From contig NC_080568.1 in NCBI RefSeq assembly GCF_030253575.1, positions 2,869,501-2,933,500 of the forward strand: DNA of 64,000 nucleotides, read 5' to 3'. Positions within the stretch are counted from its first letter, which is position 1, and every line of letters begins with the position of its first letter. Positions 21,752 through 32,974 of the stretch are shown here, piece after piece. The DNA is from Rhododendron vialii (lineage: Eukaryota > Streptophyta > Magnoliopsida > Ericales > Ericaceae). The position numbers were made by a program, and so were the translations under genes. The notes under the pieces were generated by a model. That model had not been told where the DNA came from and ran no database searches. It saw only the letters and a program-made list of their open reading frames with translations.

Positions 21752-24700
21752 GGGTATATTTGATAGCCAGTTAAGGCCTTGGTATTGGACTAATAAAGTG
21801 GTTTTGTAACAATTCGTAATTTTTATCATTAATAATATCATTTAAAAAATATTATTCGTAATAATAAAATTCTTTTCATTAATAGATATATACAAATATA
21901 ATTATCTTATCTTATTTATCTTTTTTTATTCAATTTGCATGCATACACATTCCTTTCGTCTCTCCCTCTCCTACTCAGTCTCTACTTTCTTCTTGATCAT
22001 ATATTCATTCTTATCTCGTCCATCTCAAAGCCCAAGAAATAAAATTTTCATTAAAATCAATCCTATCCTGAACCACCAAAATTCACCTATAAATATCCCA
22101 CTCCATTGACCCACGAGCATACCACGATATTTTTCACACTCCACCGACAAGAAAAGAAGAGAAAAACAAAAGAAAATCAAGCTCCAATCAATGGAGTTTT
22201 AGAAAGAGAAAATTAAAGTGAGAAAAGTGAATTTCATAGCTACGTTCAACCGAAACCCAGTTCTCCCATTCCAATCACTTCCTACAACTTCAAGCATCCC
22301 TAAACATCATCCAATTTTGCCCCAAGGTCCCCCCTCGACAAAACCCAAAGTCATGTTCTCCAAATTCAAAGTTTCGATTTTTTATCCAAATCTATCAACT
22401 CGAGGTATTATAATCCTATCCAACTACTTTTCTACTTTCTCTAAGTATAATTGAATTGTTTTGACAATTTATTAGGGCATGAAGTGAGTCCGAACGAAAA
22501 ATATAGTCCACTACGCATTTTCTGCAATATTCACCAATTTGATATTATTTTTGAGCCCAATATTTTATTTGTAATTATTTACGTAGAATATGACCCTTAT
22601 GATATTTATTTTACAATCCTTTTGATATTAATATTATAAAAAACTACTGATGTGATATTATTTTCCTATAATGTAATATCATATTAGTATAAAATATATT
22701 AGTTATATCAGTTAATTTATCTGGTAGATTAAGTTGGTTAATAAAAGTTTTAAGTTAATAATACTCCTATTTAGAAATTCTTAAATGTTTCGAAACAATT
22801 TTGCGACCTTCGAAACCTCATTTTTGTCACCCGAACTATTTTTTCTAGACTTTTCACACCTTAAAGATCATACCTTGGTAATATCATATTTTATCTATTT
22901 ATTAATTATTTATTCTCTATCTTTCATGATTTTACAACGAAAATTTTTTGCGACCTTCCGAAGAACGTTTTGTCGCCCAAACTATTTTTTCTAGACTCCT
23001 CGCATCTCAAAGATGATATCTTGTTAATTTTTTTTTTCTTTACTTAATTTACTATTTATTATTATTTTTATAGTGTTTCCAATTAAAATTACCTTACGAC
23101 CTTATAAACCTTATTATTAATGCTCGAGTAATTTTATTTAGACTCCTTACTTTCCGAAGATGAAACGTTATTAATCTCGACCTATTTTATTTATTAAATA
23201 ATTTATTATCCATTTATTTTACTTTCGACAACTTTTATTAATATCTTTATTTAAAATAATCCCACGACCCTCCGAACCCAACTTTTGACACTCAACTAGT
23301 TGCATAGGACCTTTAGAACTCTAATTAAGGTCATGTTAATTATTCTAATATTTTTACCTAATTAATGTATTTAATTAATTTTTAATCAATCTAATTATTT
23401 AGAAATAATTAATGAGAGCCTAGAAAAATATATATTTTTTAAATTCTTCTAAAAGTTCTTACTTATTATCATCTTGGTCATACGAGATTAAAGGCAACGA
23501 CCCATTCATAAAAATTTGCGTGATTGCATTGCTTACTAATTGTTTTGTTTATTATTTGATTAATTGTATGTTGCACTACTACATGATTTGAATGCTAGAT
23601 GTGCCCCTAGAGACATGGGGTGGTATGCGAAATACAATTCACTTAGAAGGTGCTAGGTAATGGATAAATTGAGAAGTTTTTCTTTTCAGAAATTGCCTGC
23701 AGGCGAGATTTTGAGATGCGATGAGATTGAAACTGACGGGAGTCCAGCGACGAATTGATAGACTGGCGGGAGTCCAATGATGATTATGAAATAGTTTGTG
23801 AAGTGGTGTATAAGATAAACGAATCCTAGTTGTGATTCAAGCATGATAAGCTTTCCATTTGTTGTAATTATTAGGGTGCACACTCGGTATATAACTTAGG
23901 TGTATCTGCGACAGCAAATGAAAGTGATCTTATGGGACCGAGCATGACTAACGGTTGGGGAGGAAAGATCTCGTGGATGAGATCTTAGATCACACGATAG
24001 GTTAATGGATAGTAATGAACTGGCTTATATAAAAAATATTTGTTTGACTTCTTCGATTCAATATTATCTTGTTACCTGCTAGTTGTATGGTTGGGTTGGA
24101 TTATTCTACTGGGTAATTTATCACTCACGGATACGTCTGTATCCTGGCAAATCGTTTGCTTTGGCGATCAATTTGCCAGAGGGTGCAGGATTCAATGGAG
24201 AGGATTCAAAGATGGTGCAGTTCGACACGAAAAGAACATCAAGAACGAAGATTGAGTATGTTTAGGATTCGTATCAAGCCTAGAGTCAGCTCTGAAGTTA
24301 ATGTATTTTGAATCAGTAAATTTATCTTGTTACTGTAATAGCTAAACTTTATTTTGAAAAATTATATTTACTTAGCAAATTTTCTTAAGATTTTATTTTA
24401 TATTGCTTCCGAAAAATCGAAGCGTTACAGGTTTGGGATTGTAATTGCTTGTTTGGTTAGATTTTAGAAGGAGGGATTAGGAGTCCTATGGGATTGTGAA
24501 TCCCATAAATTGGCAGGATTACCCAACCCAGGGGGGGTGTTATTACCAATCCTATTCCCCTAGGATTGGTGTTGGAAGACTTTTATGCCCTCCCTTTTTA
24601 CATAGATTGACACAATTACCCTCGCTGCTTAGATTGCTATTACAGTCCATTAGTAGTGTTGTGCTGCTCGTATTACTGGACTTGCTATTCCAGGCTTGGC

Positions 24701-25122
24701 CTGCAGGTTCCGAAAAAAAAAAAAATCCCCCTGTATTTTTTTGTTGGATGGCAACTACAAAAGATAAGTACTAGATAGGAAAAAAGGATATCAAGAGAAA
24801 ATAGAACAAATATTTTGTAGTAATATTTTTATTTTTGTAATAGTTATATAACAGCCACAGGGAAAAATAGAACAGTTAAATTTTGCTTTATTTTTTTTAC
24901 TATTTTGCATAAGGGTAAAAATGGAAATAGACATTTTAATCCAATCCTATCTCATGTAAAACAAACATGGCAAACAATACTCATATCGTTTAATCCGGTG
25001 CAAAACAAACATACTCATTACCAATCTCATCTCCTTATCAATCCCTTTTCCTTACCAATCCCTATCATAATCCCACCTCATTACCAATTCCCTCCAAACA
25101 AAACTTGTTGTCAAACATGCCC
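21752..25122. mobile_element. PIF/Harbinger (Tourist)-like element, itself interrupted
   Basis: Ends GGGTATATTTGATAGCCAG and, inverted on the right, GGGCATGTTTGACAACAAG, with duplicated TTA (21749-21751 and 25123-25125). TTA duplications and GGGCATGTTTG-type ends mark PIF/Harbinger and Tourist elements. Without the solo LTR inside it the element is about 740 bp. Its interior repeats GGATTGGTAAT-like words. It has no transposase. Confidence 0.85.
21805..24429. mobile_element. Solo LTR, 2625 bp
   Basis: It begins TGTAACAATTCG and ends CGAAGCGTTACA, so the tips are TGTAAC...GTTACA. A perfect 5-bp duplication GGTTT lies at 21800-21804 and 24430-24434. A TATAAATATCC near 22091 suggests a plus-strand promoter. 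Inside are repeated blocks of CGACCTTCGAAACC and TTTTTTCTAGACTCCTCGC type (about 22800-23300). There is no gag-pol and no second LTR, as expected after LTR-LTR recombination. Its length and internal repeats suggest a Ty3/gypsy chromovirus-type LTR (inference). Confidence 0.87.
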
Positions 25123-25297
25123 TTAGGGACAAAATAGACAATGCACCAATTTTTACCCACTAACTTTACAAAATGGACACTTATTAAGGGACAACCCAAA
25201 ATGAAATACTAAACTCTAAATAAGGGACGGGGGGGAGTATTTAGCATTAATGATTGCATAAAATTAATCAAAATATCTGTAAAAGGTTTAAACCTTA

Positions 25298-25514
25298 CTC
25301 CCTCCATCCCATAAAGTTTGGCATAAACGCGTGACATTTTTAAATTGTATATATCTTTCAATCCATAATATTTTATGCGATTTTTTGAACTTTGTTTAAT
25401 AGAACAAATAAAATCCATATTACTTATAAAAAAACATTACGAATTAAAAGATATAGTTAATTTTTTCATAGGACTGGAATAGTGAAAGTATCAAACTTTA
25501 TGGGACGGAGGGAG
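25298..25514. mobile_element. Stowaway-like MITE, 217 bp
   Basis: Ends CTCCCTCCATCCCATAAAG and CTTTATGGGACGGAGGGAG are inverted over about 19 bp and flanked by TA on both sides. Its interior differs from the 3349 family. Confidence 0.88.
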
Positions 25515-27817
25515 TATTTTTTAATTAAAAAATTAAAATAATTTTGGTTATTAAAAAAATACATTGTTTGGTAGTTGAAAATGGAAAGTAGGTGCAACAA
25601 ATTTGCTAGGTAAAAATGTGTCCAACAAATTTGTTTATAAATAGCATGGTACGTAAATTATTCCAGGATTAGGCATTAAATCAAGAATTGTATTTATAAA
25701 AGTATTTATTTTCATACTTTTGAACTTTTAAGATATAGTAATTTAATTTTTAAAATTTTAATATAATTAATTCAACTTGTCACAAAGTGTAGGGAGTTTT
25801 TTTTTTGGTTTCAATCTTGATTGTTTGTGGCCTTTGGATTAATTTTAGTCATTCTAAACCTTTGGACTGGGACATTGTGGTTTCTAAGAACCAAACCACT
25901 GGATTATTCTTCCCCACTTTGGAAAGAACGTGGAATCGAGGAGTAATAAACCCTTTTTTAGATTATTCTTCCCCAATTCAGCTCTGGTTTTGACCAAAAA
26001 AAAACCCTTCAGTTCCGGCCGTCAATTTCCAAATCTGGTTCGTCTCTCTCCTCTCTCTCTCACCAATCTCTCTCTCTCTCTTTGCAATTTAAAAAAAAAT
26101 TTCAAAAAATTCTCCCTAGATTCCTCCTAGATTTTTCTTACTTTTAACTTTTTTCTCTCTATCTCTCTCCATTCATTACCCTTATTTTTTTTCAAAAAAC
26201 TTTTCAAATTGCAATCCAAACAAAGCAACACACCAAATTTGAATGGAACCAGGAGATTATATCCGGACGGGTCCAAATTCAGCCTCCATCTCCGGCATCC
26301 AAAATCCAAACAGACCGTAAATGTTTGCTCTTGGTTTTGTCGGAAAATTAAAAGAAACAGGGAGCTTTTATCCCATGCGCGCACACACATAAAAAAGATA
26401 CTAGCACTTAAAAAGTTTCTATTCTAAAGATAAATTTACTCCATTAAATATAAATACGGAGTAATTGCTTACAGCGATAAATTTGAAAAGGTAGATATTT
26501 ATCGAATACATGTAAAATACTAATTGCGATAAATTCGGAATGGTACCAAGATATAGACCGATAAGTTACCATTCCAGTAGTGAAAGCGACACGTTAGCCG
26601 GTACGAAATTGACAACTTTGATTGGTATATTGCTCTTATTAAATGAAATCTATTTAGACATATACATACAAAAATATAAATACTTATAATCGGAGTTGAA
26701 TTGGATTAAAACGGGGACGAGGGAAGTAAAAAGCATCCACACGCCATTTGTTTGTCGGAAAGAAAAATACCCGCTTGGATCAGGACTGGGAGATCGAAGG
26801 TGGGGACGAGTTGGAGGTAATTGTCATCCCTGGGAGATCGAAGGTGGGGACGGGTTGGAGGTAATTGTCATCCTAGAGAGAGAGAGAGAGAGAGAGTAGT
26901 GTATCTTGGGTGTGAGGAAGAGAGAAGGTTTTAAAGTGAGGATGATGAGGAATTTTTGGATATCGGGTGGGTACCATGTTACCCGGCTGACGTGATGCCG
27001 AGCACCCATATTCGGGCCGTCTAAAAGTGTGTTGGACGACTCAGATTGAAACACTCTCTCTCTTCTCACCCCACCACTCTCTCTCCTCTTTTTCTCTCTT
27101 TTTCAATCTCCAAATTTGAGCCATCCAAAATCAAAATGGATTGTCCGAATGCACCGAACGGACACTATGTCATACCTACTCGGCACTGAAAAATTTCTCG
27201 AGGAAGATGGGGCACGATAAAAAGAAAAAGGAAAAGAAGGGTAGGGCTATTTGCAACTGCGAATTTGCTATATGTAGCTAATTCATAAGAAGGAATTCAA
27301 AAAATTTCTCTTATAAATTAACTATATATAGCAAATTCGTAGTTGTATTTAACAGCACTCGGAAAAGAAATGGACGGAATCAATTTTGGAGATGCTTCTG
27401 CCGTCAACAACCAAAACGATCCCGTATTAAATACTCCATAATTGGAGGTGTCCTTTGCTGTTTTAATCCTGACCTTTGGTTTCTCTGAATGATGAGGTGT
27501 CGCCATATGCTCAACTGGACTTCCCTTTTCCAGTTTCTTGTGCCAACGGCCGACAAATCAGATCCAAATGTAGAATAAGATATCGAAAATCCTAACTCCA
27601 CGTTCACTTACAAACCCATCTATACACTTTCATTTACAATAGAGATAGAGCCCACACACACATTAGTGTGTGCAAATCCACCCCTATTATGAGTGGAGAT
27701 GCATAAATTGTTAAATATTTTGATGTGGAGGTAGAATAATTGATAAAATATAGACATTTTGATGTCATTAGGGTTGTTCCGGATTGGGAAAATGACGGGA
27801 CAGTGGTGTGCAGTGAA
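25515..27817. other. Intergenic with simple and tandem repeats
   Basis: No gene is supported. It contains CT-rich tracts (about 26043-26090), a 44-bp tandem duplication at 26786-26873 (units start CTGGGAGATCGAAGGTGGGG), an AG run at about 26875-26897, and an inverted pair GCAACTGCGAATTTGCTATA (27254) / TATAGCAAATTCGTAGTTG (27326) with about 50 bases between, possibly a small MITE. Confidence 0.5.
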
Positions 27818-28017
27818 ATTTTAATGACCACTTCATGATACCGAGTTCTGAAATCACAGGAGCCATGGTATGCCAAAGAACATTGACCAAAGCACGGTAA
27901 GACTTTGCAAGCTTAAGATTTTAATGACCACTTCATGATACCGAGTTCTGAAATCACAGGAGCCATGGTATGCCCAAGAACATTGACCAAAGCAGGGTAA
28001 GGCTTTGCAAGCTTAAG
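27818..28017. repeat. 100-bp tandem duplication
   Basis: Two head-to-tail units of exactly 100 bp start ATTTTAATGACCACTTCATG at 27818 and 27918. They differ at only a few positions, so the duplication is recent. No reading frame is shared. Confidence 0.9.
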
Positions 28018-28123
28018 ATTTTACAAAGGCATAACCCCCAAAATCTCTAAATTAAAAAATTACGATGTCAATGTCAAAAAGAAACTTTTAGACCCTTTGT
28101 GACGAAGGAAGGTCGTGGCCCAG

Positions 28124-28476
28124 TTCGGCTAATAAGCCAAGTGGCTTATTTTTTTGTTCTTATTCAATTTTTTTTCGTATTTGTTAGTTTGTCGTTAATT
28201 TTTGGAGAATTATTGCATTGTCGACGAGAGAAATTTAAAAAGTAAAAAAATTATGACCGAAATCAATTTTTTTTGAATAAAGACGAAAATAAGCCAATAA
28301 GCCAATTTTTTCATATTTTTTCAAAAAAAATTTGATTTCAATCATAATTTTTTACTTTTTAGATTACTCTTGTCATGACGATGCAATAATCTCCCAAAAA
28401 TTAACGACAAACTAACAAATAATAAAAAAATTTGAATAAGAACAAAAAAATAAGTGACTTGGCTTATTTAGTCGAA
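28124..28476. mobile_element. Foldback MITE, 353 bp, TTCGGCTAATAAGCC family
   Basis: Close to a full palindrome: TTCGGCTAATAAGCCAAGTG at the left and CTTGGCTTATTTAGTCGAA at the right, with arms reaching a centre around AATAAGCCAATAAGCCAATT. Blocks such as CTTTTTAGATT, TTATTGCAT and CTAACAAAT recur inverted. A second copy of nearly the same length is at 28924-29277. Confidence 0.8.
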
Positions 28477-28590
28477 TGGGGTTGCAGTACCCTCTTGCTC
28501 GTGGATGATTGGTCAGTTGTGACGAAGGAATAGCCGAACGGGGTTGTAGTACCATACCCTCTCGCTCGTGGATGATTGGTTGGTTCCAAC
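28477..28590. repeat. Minisatellite units, GGGGTTGCAGTACCCTC type
   Basis: Two units carry GGGGTTGCAGTACCCTC / GGGGTTGTAGTACC, CTCGCTCGTGGATGATTGGT and TTGTGACGAAGGAAT. The same units recur at 30612-30780 just before the second F-box gene. A truncated unit precedes the foldback MITE at about 28099-28123, so the MITE landed inside the array. Confidence 0.75.
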
Positions 28591-28726
28591 GGATATCGGT
28601 AAGTATTTTTTCTGAATTTATAGGGTAAAACTGTTTGACTGCTCAGCTTCGCATTTGCAAATTAAAAAAAATATTTACTGATATCTGTTGAAATTGATTT
28701 TTTATAAGATCCCATAAAAAATTATT

Positions 28727-30176
28727 GGGAAAAAAATTGAAATAGTCCCTGTAGTTAAGTATTTGTATCAATTTGGTCCCTGTAGTTGTAATTGGCTCGA
28801 TTTACACTCTGTACTTTTCATTTTGTTTTAATTTGGTCCAATTACTAACTTCCGTTAGTCCGTCGTTAGTCCTTTAAACAGCAAAATCATATGGCCCCCT
28901 TTTTTGGGGTTAAAATAGACTCGTTCGGCTAAATAAGCCAACTGGCTTATTTTTTATCCTTATTGAATTTTTTTTTTGTATTTGTTAGTTTCTTGTCAAT
29001 TTTTTTGGGGTTATTGCATCGTCATGACGAGATGAATCTAAAAAGTAAAAAATTATTATCGAAATCCAATTTTTTTTGAATAAAGACGAAAAAATTGGCT
29101 TATTGGCTTATTTTTATCTTTATTCAAAAAAATTAGGTTTCGATCATAATTTTTTACTTTTTAGATTCCTCTTATTATGGCGATGCAATAATTCCCAAAA
29201 AAATGACGAAAAACTAACAAATATAAAAAAATTTGAATAAGGACAAAAAAATTAGCCAATTAGTTTATTTAGCTGAATAGAGTTACTCATTCCCCTCTTG
29301 CCCTAATATACCTCTGAAGCAAAATACAGCTCATTCTTCCATTCTCCATTGATAAGGATGCACTTGGGAAGAAATTTGGTTATAATTTTCTACAAAAAGT
29401 TGTCATCGAATTTAGCATTTTCATGATCAGCCATGAGACATCATAACCACTGATATTGTCTACATATTCAACTTGTGGACAAATACTGAGATGCCTTATT
29501 TTTCTGCATAGTACTGAAAATGCATATAGAACCATGTCCAAAAGTCACAACATGATATAGATCCAAAAGTCACAACATGATAAATAACCATGTCCAAAAG
29601 TCAGAATATTATATAAACCCAGTTCCAAATTTACCATGTCATAACCTAATACATAGACATAACAAATCACTCAACTAGGTTACAATAAACCTAACTTAAC
29701 AGCTCAAGTGGTTACAAAAAACAGTACCATGTCATTCCATTCATTTTCCTACACTTGGCTCATACACTGATTCCTGACTAGGAATGTTGAAAAATAAACC
29801 TAAGCCAATTTTTTCGTCTTTATTCAAAAAAAAATTGAATTTCGATAATAATTTTTTACTTTTTAGATTCTTCTCGTCATGAAGATGCAATAACTCTTAA
29901 AAAATTGATGAAAAACTAACAAATACGAAAAAAAATTTGAATAAGAACAAAAAATAAGAAAGTTGGCTTATTTAGCCGAATGGGTCTGTTTTAACCCAAA
30001 AAAGGGGGCCATATGATTTTTTTATTTAAAGGACTAACGGCGAACTAACGGAAGTTAGTAATTGAACCGAATTGAAACAAAATGGAAAGTACAGAGTGTA
30101 AATCGAGCCAATTATAACTACAGGGACCAAATTGACACGAACACTAAACTACAAGGACTATTACAGTTTTTTTCCC
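28727..30176. mobile_element. Non-autonomous Mutator-like element, 1450 bp
   Basis: Inverted repeats of about 190 bp start GGGAAAAAAATTGAAATAGT at the left and mirror ACTATTACAG...CCC at the right. Matching words include GGTCCCTGTAGTTGTAATTG and CCGTTAGTCC. A 9-bp duplication AAAATTATT flanks it (28718-28726 and 30177-30185). The interior holds one complete foldback MITE (28924-29277), half of another (about 29800-29980) and short repeats of CATGTCCAAAAGTCA near 29520-29610. No transposase was seen. Confidence 0.87.
28924..29277. mobile_element. Foldback MITE copy nested in the Mutator-like element
   Basis: 354 bp, same family and nearly same length as 28124-28476, with ends TTCGGCTAAATAAGCCAACT and TTAGTTTATTTAGCTGAA. 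Only the right half of a further copy remains near 29800-29980, ending TTGGCTTATTTAGCCGAA. Confidence 0.78.
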
Positions 30177-30185
30177 AAAATTATT

Positions 30186-30611
30186 TTAAAATTTATGAGT
30201 ACTTTATTTTTTTGGGTCTCCTAGTGGGCGCCACACACGTGAGGTGGACATATGCGGTGGAATTGTAGCATTGTCTTCCAACATGTACAACATAAACTCT
30301 TCAAAAATCGTGTGGATCGATTATGAGTCTGATTTATGTGTGAACAGAATCTTGGTTCTTGTAATTTCTATAAAAAAATATGTTTGAGCCGAAGACGTGG
30401 ACAAAAATTGAGATATAGAGAGGACGAAAATTGAGATACAGAGAGGAATGAAGGCGCCCCACGTTACCAACCTAAATGCGTATTCGGATCCATACAAACG
30501 CCAGTGTAAAGCCACGTCAGAATGAACGTTGTTCTTGGGCCTTTCTCTTCATCACTCGTTAGCGAAACTGATCGAGATTGGGGAATCACTCGCCATCCGT
30601 CTGTAATTATC
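30186..30611. other. Intergenic, no gene seen
   Basis: Unique-looking sequence between the Mutator-like element and the minisatellite. It has a short direct repeat GACGAAAATTGAGATA[T/C]AGAG near 30400-30445. Nothing else is recognised. Confidence 0.4.
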
Positions 30612-30780
30612 CGAACGGGGTTGCAGTACCCTCTCGCTCGTGGATGATTGGTTGGTTGTGACCAAGGAATTGCCGAACGGGGTTGCAGTACCCTCTCGCT
30701 CGGGGAAGATTGGTTGGTTGTGACGAAGGGAGGACGCAGTACCCTCTCGCTCGTGGATGATTGATTCGTTGGTTGTGCCA
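30612..30780. repeat. Minisatellite upstream of the second F-box gene
   Basis: About three units of 55-65 bp: GGGGTTGCAGTACCCTCTCG, CTCGTGGATGATTGGTTGGT, TTGTGACCAAGGAATTGCCG. The last unit ends about 90 bp before the F-box ATG, so the array lies in the promoter or 5' UTR. Confidence 0.8.
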
Positions 30781-30867
30781 AAGCTCCCTTGTAAGTAACA
30801 TATCAGCTACAGATATCAGCTACAAGCTGAACAACTTTTACCCTACGTACTACTCCGTATCAGAGGG

Positions 30868-31836
30868 ATGAAGACTTGTATTGAAAGCCTTCCTGATGAG
30901 CTGCTTCAAGGGATTATCCAGATAAATCCCGATGCAAAGGTGCTACTGATGACGTCTCTCGTATCCAAGCGCTTTGCAAGCCTCGTCTGCAAGGTACGAA
31001 TTGTACATGTCTCTCCTGAGTGTTTCCAACGTGATGCCGTGGCTTTCACGGCCAATCCCCCACTGGTTATTGCTCAAGTTTTCGAGGAGACGATTGAAAA
31101 CCAGATGGACAAATTGATTAGGCCCTACAACAACCCTCCGACAATGTTTAATCCAACTTGCCTTCCGCCACTATCGCTCTATCTCCCTGTGCTCCGATTT
31201 GTGTCAAAATTGCTTGAAATTCAGCATCTCACCATCGAGGCCCCGTCATTCGTAGCTGATGGGAACCTTTCCTTAAAGTGGGGTGCCCATTTGGAGGACG
31301 GTGTTCTCCGTAGTGTGAGTGCTATTTTGAAGGATTGGAATGATTCTGTTATAATTCCTGTGAAAGGTGTTCTTAGAGATGCAAATCTAAGGTTAGATTT
31401 GTTGGTTCAACAATCCTATTGCCATCCTAACTTGCAGTCATTCACTATTATTGACCCCCAGTGTAGAAGTTTGGATATGGTGATGAAGGGTCCGGATCTC
31501 GCCATATACAAGAAGGGGCGCTATGATTCAAGTTGTCTGCTCAATATCAAGATGATCTCAACCTCCGTTCCACTGCTTCCTCTCCCGCCTGGTGAGTTGA
31601 CGCGGTTTGCGGAAATTGTCCTTCTCAAGTATGTCTACACAGGAATTGACCTCGTTGAGGATGATGACGCCCAGGTTAGTGAGAGGGACATAGAAGAGCT
31701 CGTCTCTTGCGTTGGCTGGATGAATCCGGGGGAGAGCATCTCCCAAGAGGCCGCTGAGGAGATTCGTGAACACATAAGGGGCAATCTCGATTCAAAGTTT
31801 GTTCTACCATTGGGTGGTTACTATATCTTCGATTGA
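30868..31836 (+). CDS. F-box protein, 322 aa, intronless (paralog)
   Basis: Same class and exact length as the minus-strand F-box gene at 5294-6262, and alignable without major gaps. The F-box is at residues 4-45 (ESLPDELLQGIIQINPDA, then LLMTSLVSKRFASLV). Conserved later blocks include DKLIRPYN, CLPPLS, LRLDLLVQQSY and HPNLQSFTIIDP, then AEIVLLKYVYTGIDLVEDD near 250-270. It probably recruits substrates to an SCF ubiquitin ligase; the substrate is unknown. The ATG fits the paralog's start. Its promoter differs from the paralog's: a minisatellite lies just upstream, while the shared 3' flank (ACAATACACACTCACAAACA) shows common descent. The frame is intact. The AUF-type label is tentative. Confidence 0.85.
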   Translation: MKTCIESLPDELLQGIIQINPDAKVLLMTSLVSKRFASLVCKVRIVHVSPECFQRDAVAFTANPPLVIAQVFEETIENQMDKLIRPYNNPPTMFNPTCLPPLSLYLPVLRFVSKLLEIQHLTIEAPSFVADGNLSLKWGAHLEDGVLRSVSAILKDWNDSVIIPVKGVLRDANLRLDLLVQQSYCHPNLQSFTIIDPQCRSLDMVMKGPDLAIYKKGRYDSSCLLNIKMISTSVPLLPLPPGELTRFAEIVLLKYVYTGIDLVEDDDAQVSERDIEELVSCVGWMNPGESISQEAAEEIREHIRGNLDSKFVLPLGGYYIFD

Positions 31837-32224
31837 CGAACAAGGAATGTAGGAAGAAACAATACACACTCACAAACACCCAACCCTTTGTCTATCATTG
31901 GATTGTCATGTTATGTCATGTGGTCTGACATGTGTTTTTTTTTCTTCCTTTCAGTAGTGTTTTTGGATATGTCGTGCATACCGATGCTCTAGACTATCAA
32001 AGAAGGAAACATGATAATGTGCACATAAATTGATTGGGTCTCTAGGCTTGCCCTCTCTGATGCCATTTGGCTTTGATTTGGAGGGCATGGTTTTACAACA
32101 AAACGTCCTTGTATCTCCTCGGTTCGTGGAGGTTTTGGGGGGCTACTGTTTCAGTGATATTCTGAGAGCAGCCACTTTGTGCATATATTGTCAAAGGTTA
32201 GGTCTGTCTCCAATCATCCTCTGC
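31837..32224. other. F-box 3' flank, no further gene
   Basis: The first 60 bases match the 3' flank of the other F-box gene. After about 31890 the sequence turns T-rich and I recognise no frame. Confidence 0.45.
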
Positions 32225-32432
32225 CTATACCCTCAATGATTGGGGACTAGATGAGTTCTGTTATGTTGTTGTTGTTGTAGTAGTGTTTTGGATACTTGTA
32301 CATGTTGGAGAGATACGGGTCCTCCGTCCATACCCTCAATGATTGAGGACTAGATGTGTTCTGTTATGTTGTTATTGTTGTAGTAATGTTTTGGATACTT
32401 GTACATGTTGGACAGATACAGGTTTTGTCATA
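32225..32432 (+). repeat. 103-bp tandem duplication with TTG-rich tail
   Basis: Two units (ATACCCTCAATGATTG at 32227 and 32330) share GTTCTGTTATGTTGTTGTTG and TTTTGGATACTTGTACATGT. GTTGTTGTTG tails are common at the 3' ends of plant SINEs and LINEs, so this may be a duplicated retroposon end (inference). Confidence 0.7.
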
Positions 32433-32923
32433 ATAAAACTTTGCCTTTGTGGTTTTAAATTATTTGCTTTCCTAAAGATTCTATGATTAAGAAAGAAGAA
32501 TACACTTTTGTTTATAATTAACTACTGTTTAGCGACAGTTTGAGTCTCACTTTTTGTGGACAGGAGGGACCTTGACTGACACTGGATTTTTTGTGTGTTT
32601 GTTCTCTTTCATCTATTTATTTTGGCCTACAGTTCGGGGTGATGGCCTGATGGGTAAGTGCATCACCATGTCGTTGCGTACATTGCTATGGTTCTTTCCT
32701 TTTTATCACCTTTTTTTTTGCTGGCCTCTATAGTGATCTATTTAAGTGGTTCTTTCCTTTTTTCCACCTCTCCTTTTTGTTGGCCTCTATAGCTATCTAT
32801 TTATGTTGCAGTATCTGTCATGCAGTGTCCTTTTTTATTTGTATGTGTATCATGAGCGTTGTAAAAGACTTTTCATCCCGTTGCATGCAGGTTTTGATGT
32901 TTCTCTAATCATGTTATCTTATG

Positions 32924-32974
<51 letters not shown>

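Larger units (their letters stand above)
21592..25237. mobile_element. Stowaway-like MITE interrupted by nested insertions
   Basis: The left 160 bp (21592-21751) and right 112 bp (25126-25237) together make a 272-bp element closely matching the 273-bp MITE at 3349-3621, including CTCACTCCGTC and GAGGGAG-type ends and flanking TA. Everything from 21752 to 25122 is inserted in it, with TTA (25123-25125) duplicated. Confidence 0.9.

Noticed and set aside
22218..22994. Short plus-strand frames inside the solo LTR
   Set aside because: LTRs are non-coding; the frames are short and lack gag or pol motifs.
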